This document shows, piece by piece, positions 11,341 through 49,864 of a stretch of 64,000 nucleotides of DNA (position 1 is its first letter; each line of letters opens with the position of its first letter). Source of the DNA: Branchiostoma floridae (taxonomy: Eukaryota > Chordata > Leptocardii > Amphioxiformes > Branchiostomatidae); the NCBI RefSeq assembly GCF_000003815.2, contig NC_049982.1, positions 21,066,767-21,130,766 of the forward strand, in the 5' to 3' direction. The position numbers were made by a program, and so were the translations under genes. The notes under the pieces were generated by a model, which was not told where the DNA came from, made no database searches, and worked only from the letters and a program-made list of their open reading frames with translations.

Positions 11341-14300
11341 GTAGGTACACATTGTGGCTGTCACCATTCTGTAATTGTAAATATTAGTGCCAACATTACT
11401 ACAAAACAATTATAAAGAAACAATTCCTGATGTTACAGTTGCACAAAACAGAAAAATAATCACTACGATACAGCACTAATGTGAGCTATATATAGATGGG
11501 AAAACTACTATATGTACATTAGTACAATCACTCATACCCTCATGTTGGTGTGATATAGAACTTCAAGACATTTTTTATACTCTGGAAAACTTAATTGTTC
11601 AATGATATGTATTTCAATGTAGTAATAAACAACACAAATTCTGCTACAGTAAATCACTTCCAAATCAAGTATGATTCTCATTAAAATCACTACCGGTAAA
11701 ATCTAATTGAACCAAACTATGGTAAGACTTTTATTAAATACTGTACTGTACTTAACTTTTGTTGTCATGTGCAGGTGAAACGTGATGTCTACAGTGAGAC
11801 AAAATATGTGGAACTAATACTAGTCGCTGACAATAGGGAGGTGAGATATATTGAAAGATACATGTGTATGTAACTATATAAGCTCAAGTTTCAAGTTCAA
11901 TGTACATAAGCCCGACTGCCATTGAAGGTGTGATACCATATCAGATGGTCATCATAAGAACCTTAATCATTAAGACTATACCAAGTAGAGCTACATCACA
12001 ACATGTTCATATAGTGTTGGGTTCGTATAAGCAAGTTTCTTTTTTTTTCTTTTATCTGTGTACAAATTTTATGATTTCTTTGGTTCCCATGAACAGGTGC
12101 AGAAGGTGGGCAGCCAAGCAGCAACAGAAGACAGGATGGTAGAGGTGGCTAACTATGTGGATACGGTGAGGTCACCTGGTGTATATACAAATGTTTGCAA
12201 GATTTTAGCATGCTTGCATATCCAAAAGTGGTAAACAATCTTGCTGATTTGCCATATGAATCAAATTCCATGGATCAGTTGGTGAGTATTCGAGCCTTCG
12301 GCCCAAGGTGGCTCCTATAATCAGTCCTGTTGTAAGAGATTACATTTGTCATTTGCGATTGAGCATGACCAAATAAGTATAGAAACAGGAATACATTCTT
12401 CTTTAAGACCTGTCGTGTTAAATGCTCTATTTTCTGTTGTTCTTCCTATTGAAGTTTTACAAGCCCCTGAACATCCGTGTGGCACTGGTAGGTGTGGAGG
12501 TGTGGACGACCAACCCCATCACAGTGGACAGGAACATCCAGGGCACTCTGGACAGGTTCCTGGAGTGGAGACGTACCTCACTGGTCAGACAACAGAGTAA
12601 CGACAACGCACAGTTAGTCAGGTATAGATCAAGTCACCCACTACAGATAAAGACTGCCACTTGACTATGGATGCCCATGAATTATGGAATTTCAGCCATC
12701 CGATCTTTAGTTTATTTTGTTTCTCTAGACTATTGCTGTTTGTATTTGTTTTGATGTTCCTGCCAAGAGTGCTTTGTAATTTGTATGTAGGAAGGTTGGA
12801 AGTGTAGAACACGTAGATGTGTATTTCATATCATAATAGTGTGTTTGTATGAAACATTTTATAAGTTATTGGTTCCTACATACATGTTTCTTGAGACAAG
12901 GATACAAGACCTGATCAGTAATGAAATGACTAATCTTCCTCTTTAGCGGACAAACGTTTTTCGGTGGTGGCGAGATCGGCATGGCCCCATTCGCCTCTAT
13001 TTGTTCTTCAGCACAATCAGGGGGAGTAAGCGAGGTAGGTTGATTACATCATGTTAAAAAAAAACATTTTCATAGTTGTCAGTCAAAAATGTTACTTTGA
13101 CATTTTATTGCTGTTGTATTGCTGCAGTCATGCAGCAGCTGCTGTTTTTGAACATTCTCTTTTGAAGGACATGTTTGCGGCAGGCCCAGCTCTGTACGTG
13201 GCGTCCACAGTGGCTCATGAGATAGGGCACAACCTGGGTCTGAACCACGATACCGGCGGGAACTGTCGCTGTCCTGTTGCAGATAGCGAAGGGGGCTGCA
13301 TCATGAGATCAGCACAGGGGTATGCAATTAGATCATACCTTATCTAGATAATGTTACTGAAGACTGTGTTGTATTTATACAGTAACAGTAACTGTGTAAC
13401 ACTATCTAGCGCAGTAGGTCTGTAGTACGCTCTGAGACAGGCCCCGGATAAGGTGTGTGTTTCTCTATATGTATATTATACATGTACCCTGACCCAAACA
13501 GGCTGCGTGTATGATAAACCTGTATACTCTATACTACAGGTCCCTCCCGGCCCAGCGGTTCTCAGCCTGTAGTGCGGAGGGACTGAGACAGGAGAGAGGT
13601 GTGGGTCCCTGCTTGTACAACGTTAACGTGCCTACAGACAGGCTGCCTGTATGATAACCTGTATATTCTACTCTACAGGTCCCTCCCGGCCCAGCAGTTC
13701 TCAGCCTGTAGTGCGGAGGGACTGAGACAGGCCCTGGAGAGAGGTGTAGGTCCCAGCCTGTACAACTTGCCTGCAGACAGGCTGCCTGTATGATAACCTG
13801 TATATTCTACTCTACAGGTCCCTCCCGGCCCAGCAGTTCTCAGCCTGTAGTGCGGAGGGACTGAGACAGGCCCTGGAGAGAGGTGTAGGTCCCAGCCTGT
13901 ACAACTTGCCTGCAGACAGGCTGCCTGTATGATAACCTGTATATTCTACTCTACAGGTCCCTCCCGGCCCAGCGGTTCTCAGCCTGTAGTGCGGAGGGAC
14001 TGAGACAGGCCCTGGAGAGAGGTGTAGGTCCCTGCCTGTACAACGTGCCCGACCCAGACAGACTGTATGGAGGCCCAGTCTGTGGGAATGGGTATGTGGA
14101 GCAGGGAGAAGAGTGCGACTGTGGAACAGTGGAGGTAGGAAATCATGCAGACTACATGTACCCTCAAAGTTCCTTTATTGGGAGTCGGCCATTTAGTGCA
14201 ACACTCAATAACATCTACATTTCCCTTTGAATGTTAGTTCTTATTTCAATCTTCACTCTATGCTTCATTTTTGTCAGCTTAATAAAGATATATGGAAGAT

Positions 14301-17300
14301 ATAGAAGATCATTCAATGACTGTATGCATCAGGGTGGGCACTTTGTCACATTCACAAACTTTTCTGCCTAAATTATTCATATTTTGGCATAGAAAACATT
14401 AAAGTTATTCATCATCTATGCATTATCACAGCAATGATAGATTTTGCTTCTGTGATATCAATTGCCATACTGGTATGAGTTGAGGAATGACTCAGGTGTT
14501 GCCCTGAATCCCACAGGAGTGTAACAGCACCTGCTGCAACTCCACCAGCTGCACCCTGCTGCCAGGTGCTGTGTGTGATATGGGGGAATGCTGTCAGGAC
14601 TGCCAGGTAAGGGAACAGCAGATCTGTTCTGTGATCAGGTGCTTTCTGTGACAAAAATTAAAAGGAAATGAGGTAGCGGAGGGGTAGGCCACTTGTAGCA
14701 GCATACCATGTACCACAAGGAATGATCCTCGGCCCATTACAATTCCCAGTATCTATTGAATTATAGCGGAGTTGTTACTAGCAGCCCAGTGTGGCGTGTA
14801 ATGTTGACAAACTGATTTCCAAGGCAACATAGGACATGTAATACAAGTTCCACTAAAGAGAGAAAAAATGTTTTCCAGTTGAAGCCTTCAGGAGAACTCT
14901 GCAGACAGCAGACCACTGACTGTGACCTTGCTGAGTACTGCACTGGACAGTCTCCACAGGTAACTCTTTATCTGTTATACATGTAATCATCGCCATGCAT
15001 GGTACATGTATGTCTGTTATGTACACATTTTGCTGACGTATGATACGTTTTCTTTCTTTCCTTGTCTGCAGTGTCCTGATAACCAGTTCATCCAGAATGG
15101 GATACCCTGTCAGGGCACAGAGGTGAGACCAAAATCATACATTTTTCATTTTAAAAGGCATTTGATTATGTGAAAGAATATACATGTATATCATATGTGT
15201 ACATAAATTATAACTTTAACCGACAAATTATTAATATATGGCATTTATGCTCACAAGGTTATTATGCGTCATTGTGAGAAAAGATTGTAATATGAGATTT
15301 GTAGAACTACACAAGAAGAAAACTGATTTTTCTGCCCAAACAACTCAAAATCACCGTTTCCACAGGCTTATTGCTTCAATGGAGGCTGTTTCACCCATAC
15401 TGACCAGTGTAGGACCCTTTGGGGAGATGGTAGGAAGTATTCGTTACTTGTGTTTTATGGCTTTCTATATGTAGATGATGTCAAAGTTGCAATATGAACA
15501 GTTTAAACAGTAAACTTTATTTAATTTTGACAATATATTTGATCACATAGATGGCAATGATGTAGGCATATCAGACTTACTGAAACACACATTGACTGCA
15601 GGTGCAGACAAGGCCCATGACATGTGTTTCCAGTCTGTGAACCTGCGGGCGGACCAGTATGGACACTGTGGGATGGACCAGGACGGGAACTACCTGGCTT
15701 GTGCCGAGGAGTCAGTAAACACTGATTTGTGATAATACTAGTTTGTTTGGTACTCCATCTGAGCAATTGGTACTCAGCATCGGCAGACTGAGCATTAGAG
15801 GTCATGTCAGATCAGGCCTCAGTTTCTGTTCGTGGGTGACAATAGCCTAATGTGGTTGCTCAAGCCCATGGAAAAATTAAGAATCTGGGACACCTTGTGT
15901 GGGTGGGTGGCGAGCGAGGGAGGAGGAAAGCAAGACCGTCACAATAACTTATTAATGAATGCTAGATAATGTCTGTTAAGTACTCTTTCCTTTACCACAT
16001 TGCTATTTTTTTTATAAAAGTTCAAACCAAATGTTTAGAACCACTGTACCTCTTTACTTTAGTTCTGTCCATTATAGAGAACTTTTAGATATTGCTTAAA
16101 CTTTAAAGATAGCTCCAAAGCCCCTATTGTTTAAGGTCAGGCACACGGGTAAGACAACTGTGGCCAGCCTGCTCTTACATGTAATGCTTGATTTACAATA
16201 TAATACATTTTCTCAGGGATGCCCTTTGTGGGAAACTTCAGTGCCAGGGAGGAGGTGAAGCACCCATCATCGGGTCGGGCTCCCAGATCATCAGCACTAC
16301 AGTCACCCTGCCTAACGGGCAAGTCATCACGTGCCGCGGGGTGTACGTAGACCTGGGCAATGACATCCCTGACCCAGGCCTGGTCATGGCTGGGACCAGG
16401 TGTGGACAGGATAAGGTGGGGAACAGTCAGCTGGGTGGAGCTAGCTCTGTATACGTAAAGTTGTATTAACTTCTGCTGTGACCAACTTGGCTTTGGCACA
16501 CATGCTTATTTTAACTTGTCATTTTGGCAAGAGGTAGGCAGGTAGGCACATGGGGCTAAAGCGTGAAGATAAAAAAGTCTAAAGCTACCCCCTATGCTAT
16601 TGAGACACTTTTGAGGACTGCAGGTACTCAAAAGTTAAAATAGAATGCCTTCAAGTTTTTTTTCCTGTGGTAAAAAAGTCATTTTTTAGGTCAGGAAAAT
16701 TATTTGACCTTAGCATAACACCTTTCCGAGTGAAAGTTAATCAAGTTGTTCTCAGGTTGAAACTACACTTTGCCCATACCCCATCCAGGTGTGCTACAAC
16801 AACAGGTGTGAGCTCATCACTTCTCTCTTCCCTAACATCACCACGACAACAGCATCATGGTGGACATCACCTCCCATGGCAACACAAACAACAGCACAGC
16901 AAACAGCTTCTAGTGTTCCCAGTGCTTCAGGAACAGACCAGACTGGGATAACCATGACAACACAGAATGTTTCCATGGCAACACAGCCTTGGAGCTCCGC
17001 CCTGGTGCAGACTACACCCCAGGGGAGTGGGCACTGGTGGATTAGCATCAAAGAAGGTGGGATCATGATCAGCTGCGAAATAGAGTAATGAAAACTGGAT
17101 CACACATGCTTTTGGTATCACTGGTATCTTGGAAGTATCAAGAACAGTAAGTTTCCTAATTCTTAGGGTTTACAATGTTGAATTGAAATCCCACTGCTGC
17201 CACCATTGCCAATCATCATCATCATATTTTGTTGATGCAAAATGGAATGAATAAGACAACCGTGAGATGAAATTTTGGTGCAGAACAGTGCATTAGGGTT

Positions 17301-18395
17301 TAATCAGTCTGAAATTGAGGTTGTTTTAAAGTTGACATAAAAGAAGAGGACTATGATTAAATTGTTTTATCTTCTTCTATCCCAGGTACAAGTGGAGTTC
17401 TTGTGTTCTTCCTTGTCCTTCTCCTGGCCATCTTGCCACTTGCTGGACTGGTCTACTTTTTCTGTCATGAAAACAAGGATGCCGTCAAGAAGAGAGTCAA
17501 GTCCTCCAGGATGTCCAAGTATTTGGCTGACTTCAACGCAAAGAAGTCACAGTCTGATCCTGAGAAGTCCAAGCGAAGGAAATCCTCGCAGAAGCCCATG
17601 ATGGGTGAGACGCTGGGCAGTCTGAACTCTCCCAGACTCAGACTTCCTGTAGTCTGGAGATGGCAGAAGGAGCCTGGGGGAAACTCACCAGGGTGAGCTG
17701 CACCTGTTGTACTGGATTTCAACTCTTCCTATCAATGTCTAAACTTGTATTTTCACACTTTAGTCACACATGGCCACAGTCAACTGGTGACCCTAGTCTC
17801 TTAAGTCACGGGCTTTAAAGAATATAGTCACAAGTCGTTAACATGTTTGTCAAATGTACAAAATAAAATTTATTATTTATAGTCACATGTGGTATACATG
17901 TAGTACATAAGCAGTACATGTGGTGTTACTGTTACGAATTTTATGTCAAAATGAAATGAGCAAAAATGTCACCTATTATTAGCTTCCATGTTTTTCAGAT
18001 ATACATAGATGGTGTTTGTTCAAATATATGAGTACCTTTACTCCCATGTAAAGGTACTCATACTCATGTAGAGACTTTCTAATCAGGCAACATTTTGATG
18101 ACTTAGTCTCAGATTGGAGGTGACTTTTTGCAAAAGTCTCAAGAAAATCTCATGCAAATTCGTAATTCAAACTAACACCCAGGATTTCCTATTCTCGGTC
18201 CCCAGCAACACCAATGGAGGAGTGCCAGCTCAGGTTAACGACCAGGAGGACAATGCCCCCACCCAGGTGACTGACCCAGAGGGCCATGTCTATGCTGAGA
18301 TACAGGACGGGGATGTACAGTTTACAGGGATATCCAATCCAAACTACAACATGGTCACCATTGACCTAGACGAGACCAGCACGGCTGAGGCCTAG
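8709..18395 (+). CDS. Gene B: ADAM-family membrane metalloprotease-disintegrin, complete, lacks EGF domain
   Basis: 21 exons join in frame (2601 nt, 866 residues): 8709-8790, 9502-9599, 10209-10279, 10416-10511, 10928-11043, 11282-11340, 11775-11840, 12097-12165, 12455-12621, 12947-13034, 13168-13319, 13957-14134, 14517-14606, 14879-14959, 15072-15122, 15366-15429, 15602-15710, 16217-16415, 16789-17056, 17386-17692, 18206-18395. In order: signal peptide, prodomain (CHYQG, GGHCG switch near C154), furin site RVKR 174-177, reprolysin domain with [12 protein letters not shown] (zinc H321, H325, H331; E322 catalytic) and Met-turn CIM, disintegrin ([15 protein letters not shown]), Cys-rich domain, Thr/Ser-rich stalk, TM about 706-727, 140-residue tail. 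All catalytic residues are present, so an active cell-surface sheddase is expected. The EGF-like domain is absent and the prodomain is short. Clade within the ADAMs is uncertain; the donor of the exon ending 15710 (GTCAGT) is the weakest junction. Confidence 0.93.
11775..13319 (+). other. Gene B furin site and reprolysin (M12B) catalytic domain exons
   Basis: Exons 7-11. RVKR spans the exon 6/7 junction and is a good furin cleavage site. The catalytic domain begins at [12 protein letters not shown]. The zinc-binding helix [12 protein letters not shown] and the following CIM lie in exon 13168-13319. Glu follows the first zinc His, so the site should be active. Confidence 0.92.
13400..14134 (+). 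repeat. 139-bp tandem array duplicating an acceptor site and the start of gene B exon 12
   Basis: Four copies start with the same acceptor (CTACAG|GTCCCTCCCGG) at 13540, 13679, 13818 and 13957, exactly 139 bp apart. A fifth, degenerate copy is visible at about 13400-13539. Only the last copy (13957-14134) runs on into the disintegrin coding sequence. Copy 1 lacks six bases (one GCCCTG) found in the others, in frame. Copies 1-3 stay open from the acceptor to a TGA at 13652, 13791 and 13930. Each has a GTATGA donor-like site just before that stop. Confidence 0.93.
13957..16415 (+). other. Gene B disintegrin and cysteine-rich domain exons
   Basis: Exons 12-18. The disintegrin domain starts [18 protein letters not shown] and continues [12 protein letters not shown], with disintegrin loop [14 protein letters not shown]. 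The Cys-rich domain contains [31 protein letters not shown] and [17 protein letters not shown]. It is expected to mediate adhesion and substrate recognition outside the cell. The loop has no RGD. Confidence 0.9.
16789..18395 (+). other. Gene B Thr/Ser-rich stalk, TM helix and cytoplasmic tail exons
   Basis: Exon 16789-17056 starts [18 protein letters not shown], as ADAM exons before the EGF do. It then turns into Thr/Ser/Gln-rich sequence with NIT and NVS sequons and no EGF cysteines. Exon 17386-17692 encodes the TM helix ([20 protein letters not shown]) and a basic tail. Exon 18206-18395 ends the tail, with HVYAEI and NPNY, the latter an NPxY-type motif. If intron 17693-18205 were retained, the protein would stop at TGA 17694-17696. 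Confidence 0.87.
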
Positions 18396-21369
18396 GTCGG
18401 TGGTACCATGTTGTAGTCTGGAGAACGAGAGCTGTGGGTATCCTCAAAGTTTTGATGTAACAAACATTAACATACCCTGAGGAGAAATTTCCCTTTAGAT
18501 GAGTTACCAACATGGTGAAACTGATCATGGGAGTGCAAGGGACACTGGTGGGACACTACCAACATGTCTGACATTGTGAATACACATTGTGTCTCTTATG
18601 GAATATAAAATGTTGTAAGTACTGTTGAAAAGACACAAAGTAAATGTGTTTCTAATCTCTATGACAATCATTACATTGTGGTACTTTACTTGACGGTATA
18701 ATGTATGCAAAGATGAGGCAAACCAACAGCAGATGTAAGATACTACATCCTTTATTACAGTTTTTCTTAATCTCTTGTTGAGGTGCCTTGTATCTGAAGT
18801 GGTAAAAAATGTCATGTAGAAGGCACTAGGACCATGTCAGGATCCAACTGTCTCAGCAGCAGGTTTCATTATAATACTCTCACAGCTGCTTTTGCCTAAC
18901 ACAGACATGTACAGTACAAGTACGAGGCCACACGAACTCCACTTTATAGAAGACATCTTCAGCAGATACAAAATTTGATGCAATTACAGGTTTTGCAATA
19001 CATTTCACAACAGTCATTTTATAAAGACTCAGCAACATTTTGACATCTTCATAAATCATTTTGCAGCTATTTCATTAGCAGTTAGCAAATCATTTTGGTA
19101 ACATAGTCAACAACTGCTGACATCCCTATAAATCTGATGTCAAAACTGGCAAAAAAATTTTTTGGGGACGAATAAGGCTTTAACCGAGGTGTCGATCCTT
19201 TCATATCATCACTATAGTCAGGTTTGTGTGGCCAGCATGTAATCATTTGGAGCTAACTGCAAAATAATGTACTATGCATTTGTAAATCAAAAGGAAGTGG
19301 TCCAGAGCAAATACAATCAGATAATTCCTTTGACAAAAGAGATACAAACAAGTCTCATTTATATAAGCAGAATTTATATGAATTCATATTCAAGACCCAT
19401 GGCCAGGATTGAGGTATAATTCAATTAAAATTTTTTCTTGCCTGCTTCCTGCCTTCTGCACATTAATACAGTACATGATCCTCAAACACTGATACGAATC
19501 ACAATTACTACCATGCAAATTCCAGCTGCTATCTTTGTACATTCACTTGAATATTTCTTACCTGTTTCTTGTACTAAGAAACAATGAAGCCTTCCTGTTC
19601 TTACTGTACAAAATTGAGAAAAATTTACACATTTTCCACATACTGATTGTCGTTATCAAATTGCATCAGACATATTGCTATATAGACAGTGTTTTGTACA
19701 AGTTAGTCTTCATAAAATCTTTACACGTTGCCTTGTTTCAAACCAAACCAAACCAAAGCATAGTATTCCAAGATTACATTGCAGCTGAAATTAGAAACAT
19801 TGAGAAGTTTTTATGCTAAAGAGCAATTCCTGATTAACTTTCCACAAAAATAGATTACCAAAAAATTGCATGCAACAAAACATAACTTTCAAATTTTCAA
19901 GAAATATACATTTACACCAACATCATGCAAAAGCAATGCTTATCATAAGCACATGTACTGAATTTTTCACTAACCTACTTGGACCTGTCTAAAGCAGCAA
20001 AACAAACTGAATGCACCAAGATCCTAGGTATTCTGAAAAGCTGTGTAAATAAATCAATTTAAAAAATGTTAGATGTCCATGTTTAACTCCCTTTCCAAAT
20101 GAAATACAAGGTACATCTAATAAGAAATTATTGTAAAAACCAAAATGTACAGAAAACAACAGAAATCACATATTTATGTAATTACACATTACAATATAGT
20201 CAATTGAGGTTTTCTTCATCTTAACATGTTAAAACGTTACTACCCCTTGAAATGTGCACATTCAAAGTCAAGTAACAACTTCGCCTTTGTAGCAGCTGGA
20301 AGCTGAATCAGCCAGACAAATGCAGCCAGAATTAGCTCACACATTTGACTTTATTTCATATATGACATCTGGGTACCGTCAATAGACCAGGGTTGGGATA
20401 AGGTCACCAGAGAGGTGGTTGGTTGCCAACTTCACCAGTCAACACTAAATCTTTTTTCCTGAATGTGATCATGGAACTGCGAGTGGACTGTAGCTAGAAT
20501 AGGATAGATTCCAGGCTACTCCGGACCCAGTGCTGACCTTGGTTGGGGAGTGGTCAAGAGCAAAGTCCTCACTAAAGTTCCTGAATTTGTGACAGGCTTA
20601 AAAAACAACTTGAAAGTAAATCAGTTTGTTTTGCCATGTAAGAATTCTATATATTGTCTTGGACTCAACCTGACTTCTTTCTTTCTTGTTTGCCACAACT
20701 TGTTTGCAGCAAGCTGGCATTCTCAAATGTCATCTATGAGATAAAGTTCACAGTTTGTGTGGCCTGAAAAATGTAAGTTTTGTCAGACATACTGGGCAGT
20801 GTGGTCAGAACATATCAGATTAACATTTTAAAAAAACACAAACTTTTTATACACATTTCATTAATATAATCTGGCAAGTATAAAAGCTGTCAATCAAAAT
20901 ACAGACAAAAGGACAATACATGTAAATGCTGCCAGATTATCAGTAATAAAAGATAAGGTATATGTTTTTCATTCTATTTTTTATGATTTGAAATATACAG
21001 CCTTGTGATTTCTATTGATGTATAGGTTGTGAGGTTTCTTCACTACGATCTTCATTTGCTAAAGAAGTTAAAGTAGCAGAATTATCAGTTTTATACATGT
21101 AATGATAAAACTGCATTTACATGGACAGACATTCATGTACATGACTGTACATTTACTGATCTTATCCTCAAGAGCCAGATTTTCTATGGACCACAGATTG
21201 CACCACATGAAAACATTATCTCCATGTTAAAAGACAAAGACTGTACATTTCATATTGATATAATATTACAAAATAAGTAGGAGGACACACACATTCCTTA
21301 ACCTGTAAATTTTGGGGGTTACTAACAAGGTAGACACACAGAAAACTTGTCTTGGTAAAGTACACAATG
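18396..21369. other. Intergenic or 3'-UTR region between the convergent ADAM genes
   Basis: No exon-like coding sequence on either strand. The region is AT-rich and probably holds the 3' UTRs of both genes. Its open frames are short and have no domain signature. Confidence 0.6.
18602..18756. terminator. Possible convergent polyadenylation signals of genes B and C
   Basis: On the + strand AATATA (18602-18607) lies about 210 bp after the gene B stop. On the - strand AATAAA (18756 down to 18751) lies about 2.6 kb after the gene C stop; another - strand AATAAA is at 20355-20350. These are candidates only. Confidence 0.2.
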
Positions 21370-46881
<25,512 letters not shown>

Positions 46882-48436
46882 CTGTCAGGAACAGGACACC
46901 AACAACACACATTAGAACATTTACTACTGTAACAGTAACTAGATAGTCATTTTTTGTCTAAAAGGATCATGAAAATTATTTTTCCACTCCCTTTTCAATA
47001 GAAAATATGGATTTTCTTACCTTGTAAGCTATAAGTTAATAACATACAAAACATGTATTTATGAATCTGGATAGATATGAGCAATACTGGAATGAAATAA
47101 TCTAATGGTTGCAAATCTTGCTTTAAAACACAAATGTCAGGCAAAGGGTATAATACATTCTGAGCCACTTGATACAAGTAGGTACATGTCTGAAGGCTGT
47201 TGCTCTTTTTGCTTTGCTGTCCTCCTGCAGACATTCTAAGCTACAGTGTACCAGTGTTGTGTCTTAAGGGAAAACACCACTGTGTGTATACTCTAGTGTG
47301 CTTTGGGCTAAGCATATAAGGTTTGCAAATACCAGTTCATATATTTTGAATAAGGTGATCAAGGATAGCAGATGAGGCTGTGATACCTTTTACAATTATG
47401 CAATCATAGAAAAAAGCAACCCCTAGACCCAAACCTGAATCTAGCCAAACCAGTACCTTTTTCATTTTTTTTCACAGAATAATACCCCTTGACCATTTAT
47501 TCCAAACGTTTTTCTTTGCTGACAAAGCATTAAGTGCCACAGGCAGCACAGGTAGACAGAAGTGCAAATTCTAGTCATCCATCAACATCAGCAGTTTAAA
47601 TAATAAGCTTAAGAGATGGCAGACAATAAGGTTTTATGACTATAGTATAATTTGCATAGTTACTAAAACGAAACAAAACAAAACAAAACTATAGACTTCA
47701 GGCAATGACAAAACATCATTATAACCTAATGACAAAAACCAGATCCAGAACTGGTCCACAATCATCTAATGACATTATATCACAGCAGGTGGAGTCTTTG
47801 TCTGGGAATATTGTATCCTCTCGGCATCATTTGTAACTGTCAGCTTTTTATAAATCATTAACGAGACAGACATCATTTATAACACTTGGGGCATTTCTCT
47901 ACTTGTTGCAGTCAGATGTTGAATAGTGTACAATTTCTTACAGTCACTCTGGGGATTTGCATTATTTTGAGTCAAGCTGGGGAACAATGGCATGGCTAAG
48001 AGGGTGAAGGTCCTCCGCTCCACCAGGCTGACCTTCAGCATTCCTTTCCCATAACGTTAAGGGAGGTATTTAGCAGGGAGGGAGGGTAAAAAAAATCCCA
48101 GGGTAGGGTAAAAAAATGTTTCCTATGTCCATCCGATCCCCCCGCTTTTTTCCTTCGCCCTTCCCTCCATACAAACTAATCAAGATGTTTACACAGCCAG
48201 CAGAAACTGCCTTCATGTGGACATCAGTTCACGACATGACACGAGCTTGCCAATACAAAACAGCAATACAAAAACCAGCACCTGCCAGGAAAGGGTAGAA
48301 AAGGAAGAACAGATTTCGATTTTGTTCCCATTTAAGAGCATAAAGACAGGCAATTCTCGATTACATTGCATGTAAAAGATGTGAAATTTTGACATCTTTA
48401 CCCTCTGAAATGCCATTTCCTACATTTGAGCAGCAA

Positions 48437-48660
48437 AATTTGCTGACAGACTAAGCTTTACTTAATGACATTTCTACTAGCGAAAAAAGTTTTTGAGGGT
48501 GATGCCCCCCTTCCCAACACATTTTCCCCATGCAGAGCACCAAACTCAGGTGCGGGATTGCGGCAGTCCGGGAAAATATTGTCATCTTGACCCTCTGAAA
48601 CACCATTTCTGCACTTTGTTGGACAAATTTTGCTGGTACACCAAGTTTTTTTTTTCAAGG
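48437..48660. mobile_element. Fragment of a dispersed repeat family (CCCTCTGAAA type)
   Basis: Shares ACCCTCTGAAATGCCATTTC, AAAATTTGCTG and the GACTAAGC context with the element at 54820-55358, and its inverse with 60572-60920 and the window end. Boundaries are not clear. Confidence 0.5.
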
Positions 48661-49864
48661 CACCAAGGCCTATTTATACAAATGAGTCAGCCTATTGTTA
48701 TGGTGACAAATTGTTGTGGTAGAGACGGGTGGTGGAGGAAAGTCTCCCAGCTCTAGCCACTAAAACAGGCCAGGGGCTGGCACTCTGATGTTGGCAGTTT
48801 GGGGCTAAACACATCTAACGTGTAAGCGCAGTTTGTACCTATTGGTTATCTATACCTGAGTTTTCTCAATGAAGGTTAGACATCCAAATAAATAAGAAAG
48901 TAGGTCAAAAAGCAATTACTCCAGTAACTGCAAATCATATCCAGTTGCTTGAGTACTGGTAACTCCTTTTTGGCACACCTGTGTTTTGTTCTATATTAAG
49001 GTGACACAGTCTGTTGTGAAGGCCACTGTCTGTCATATATAGGGATGGCACAAGGCTAGACACAGTGATAAATGATGGTATTCTTATCCTGTGATATGAA
49101 GAGAGATGATTATAATGGTTAATGAGAAGGCCGACCATCACTAACATACGCAACCAACTTTAGTCACGAAACCAACAGACAGGCTGCAGCCATATACATA
49201 GTCAGTCACTTATTCCTGTCATGTGGTGTTCCATGTGCTGTATGTAGCAATGTCAAAACTACACGACTTCCCACTCTGTCTCTGACCTTAAAAGTCATCT
49301 CTTATTATATAATATCAAGTCTCGCTAAAAAATGGACAGCTACTTTTCAAAAATGCTTGGGACTATTTCCGACATTTTGACATTCAACAGTATTGATGAA
49401 AGTGATTATGAACAAAACACTGTAAGTTTGAGTCTCTGTTTTTTTATTGCTATGGTGATGAAGACAAACTTTGGACATGCCCTATGATGACAAATGACTG
49501 AGTCTGTGAGTGATCTATACAAAGACATGTGGATTGGCATGACATTATGAGAAGCTTTTTACCCCGTTTCCAGAAATGTAACTGACGTGTATAAGACAGG
49601 TACGATTAATCTTACTCTTAATAATGATTGTCCTGACTAATACCAGACATCTGGGATTCTTCCAGATCTTGTGTCTTTCTGAATATGATGCTCAAAATAA
49701 TCACTGATTGACTGAATCATTAAAAACTAGACTTCAGCAGGGGTTTTAGTGCTAATGTGTTACTTTGTTTTTATCACTATGCCAATACATTTGATAAAAA
49801 GTACATGAAATGTTCTAGGCCTCATACAGGAATATGGTGCACAACTAAAAAACTTCAGTTCGGG

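Noticed and set aside
13540-13956. Counting the first three repeat copies as normal gene B exons
   Set aside because: Each ends in an in-frame TGA and only the fourth copy continues into the disintegrin domain. They are reported as a repeat and finding instead.
46882-46912. ATG at 46912 (MCVVGVLFLTEW) as the true start of gene C
   Set aside because: The hydrophobic stretch is very short for a signal peptide. A good acceptor (CCTGACAG) falls inside it, in the phase expected from gene B exon 2.
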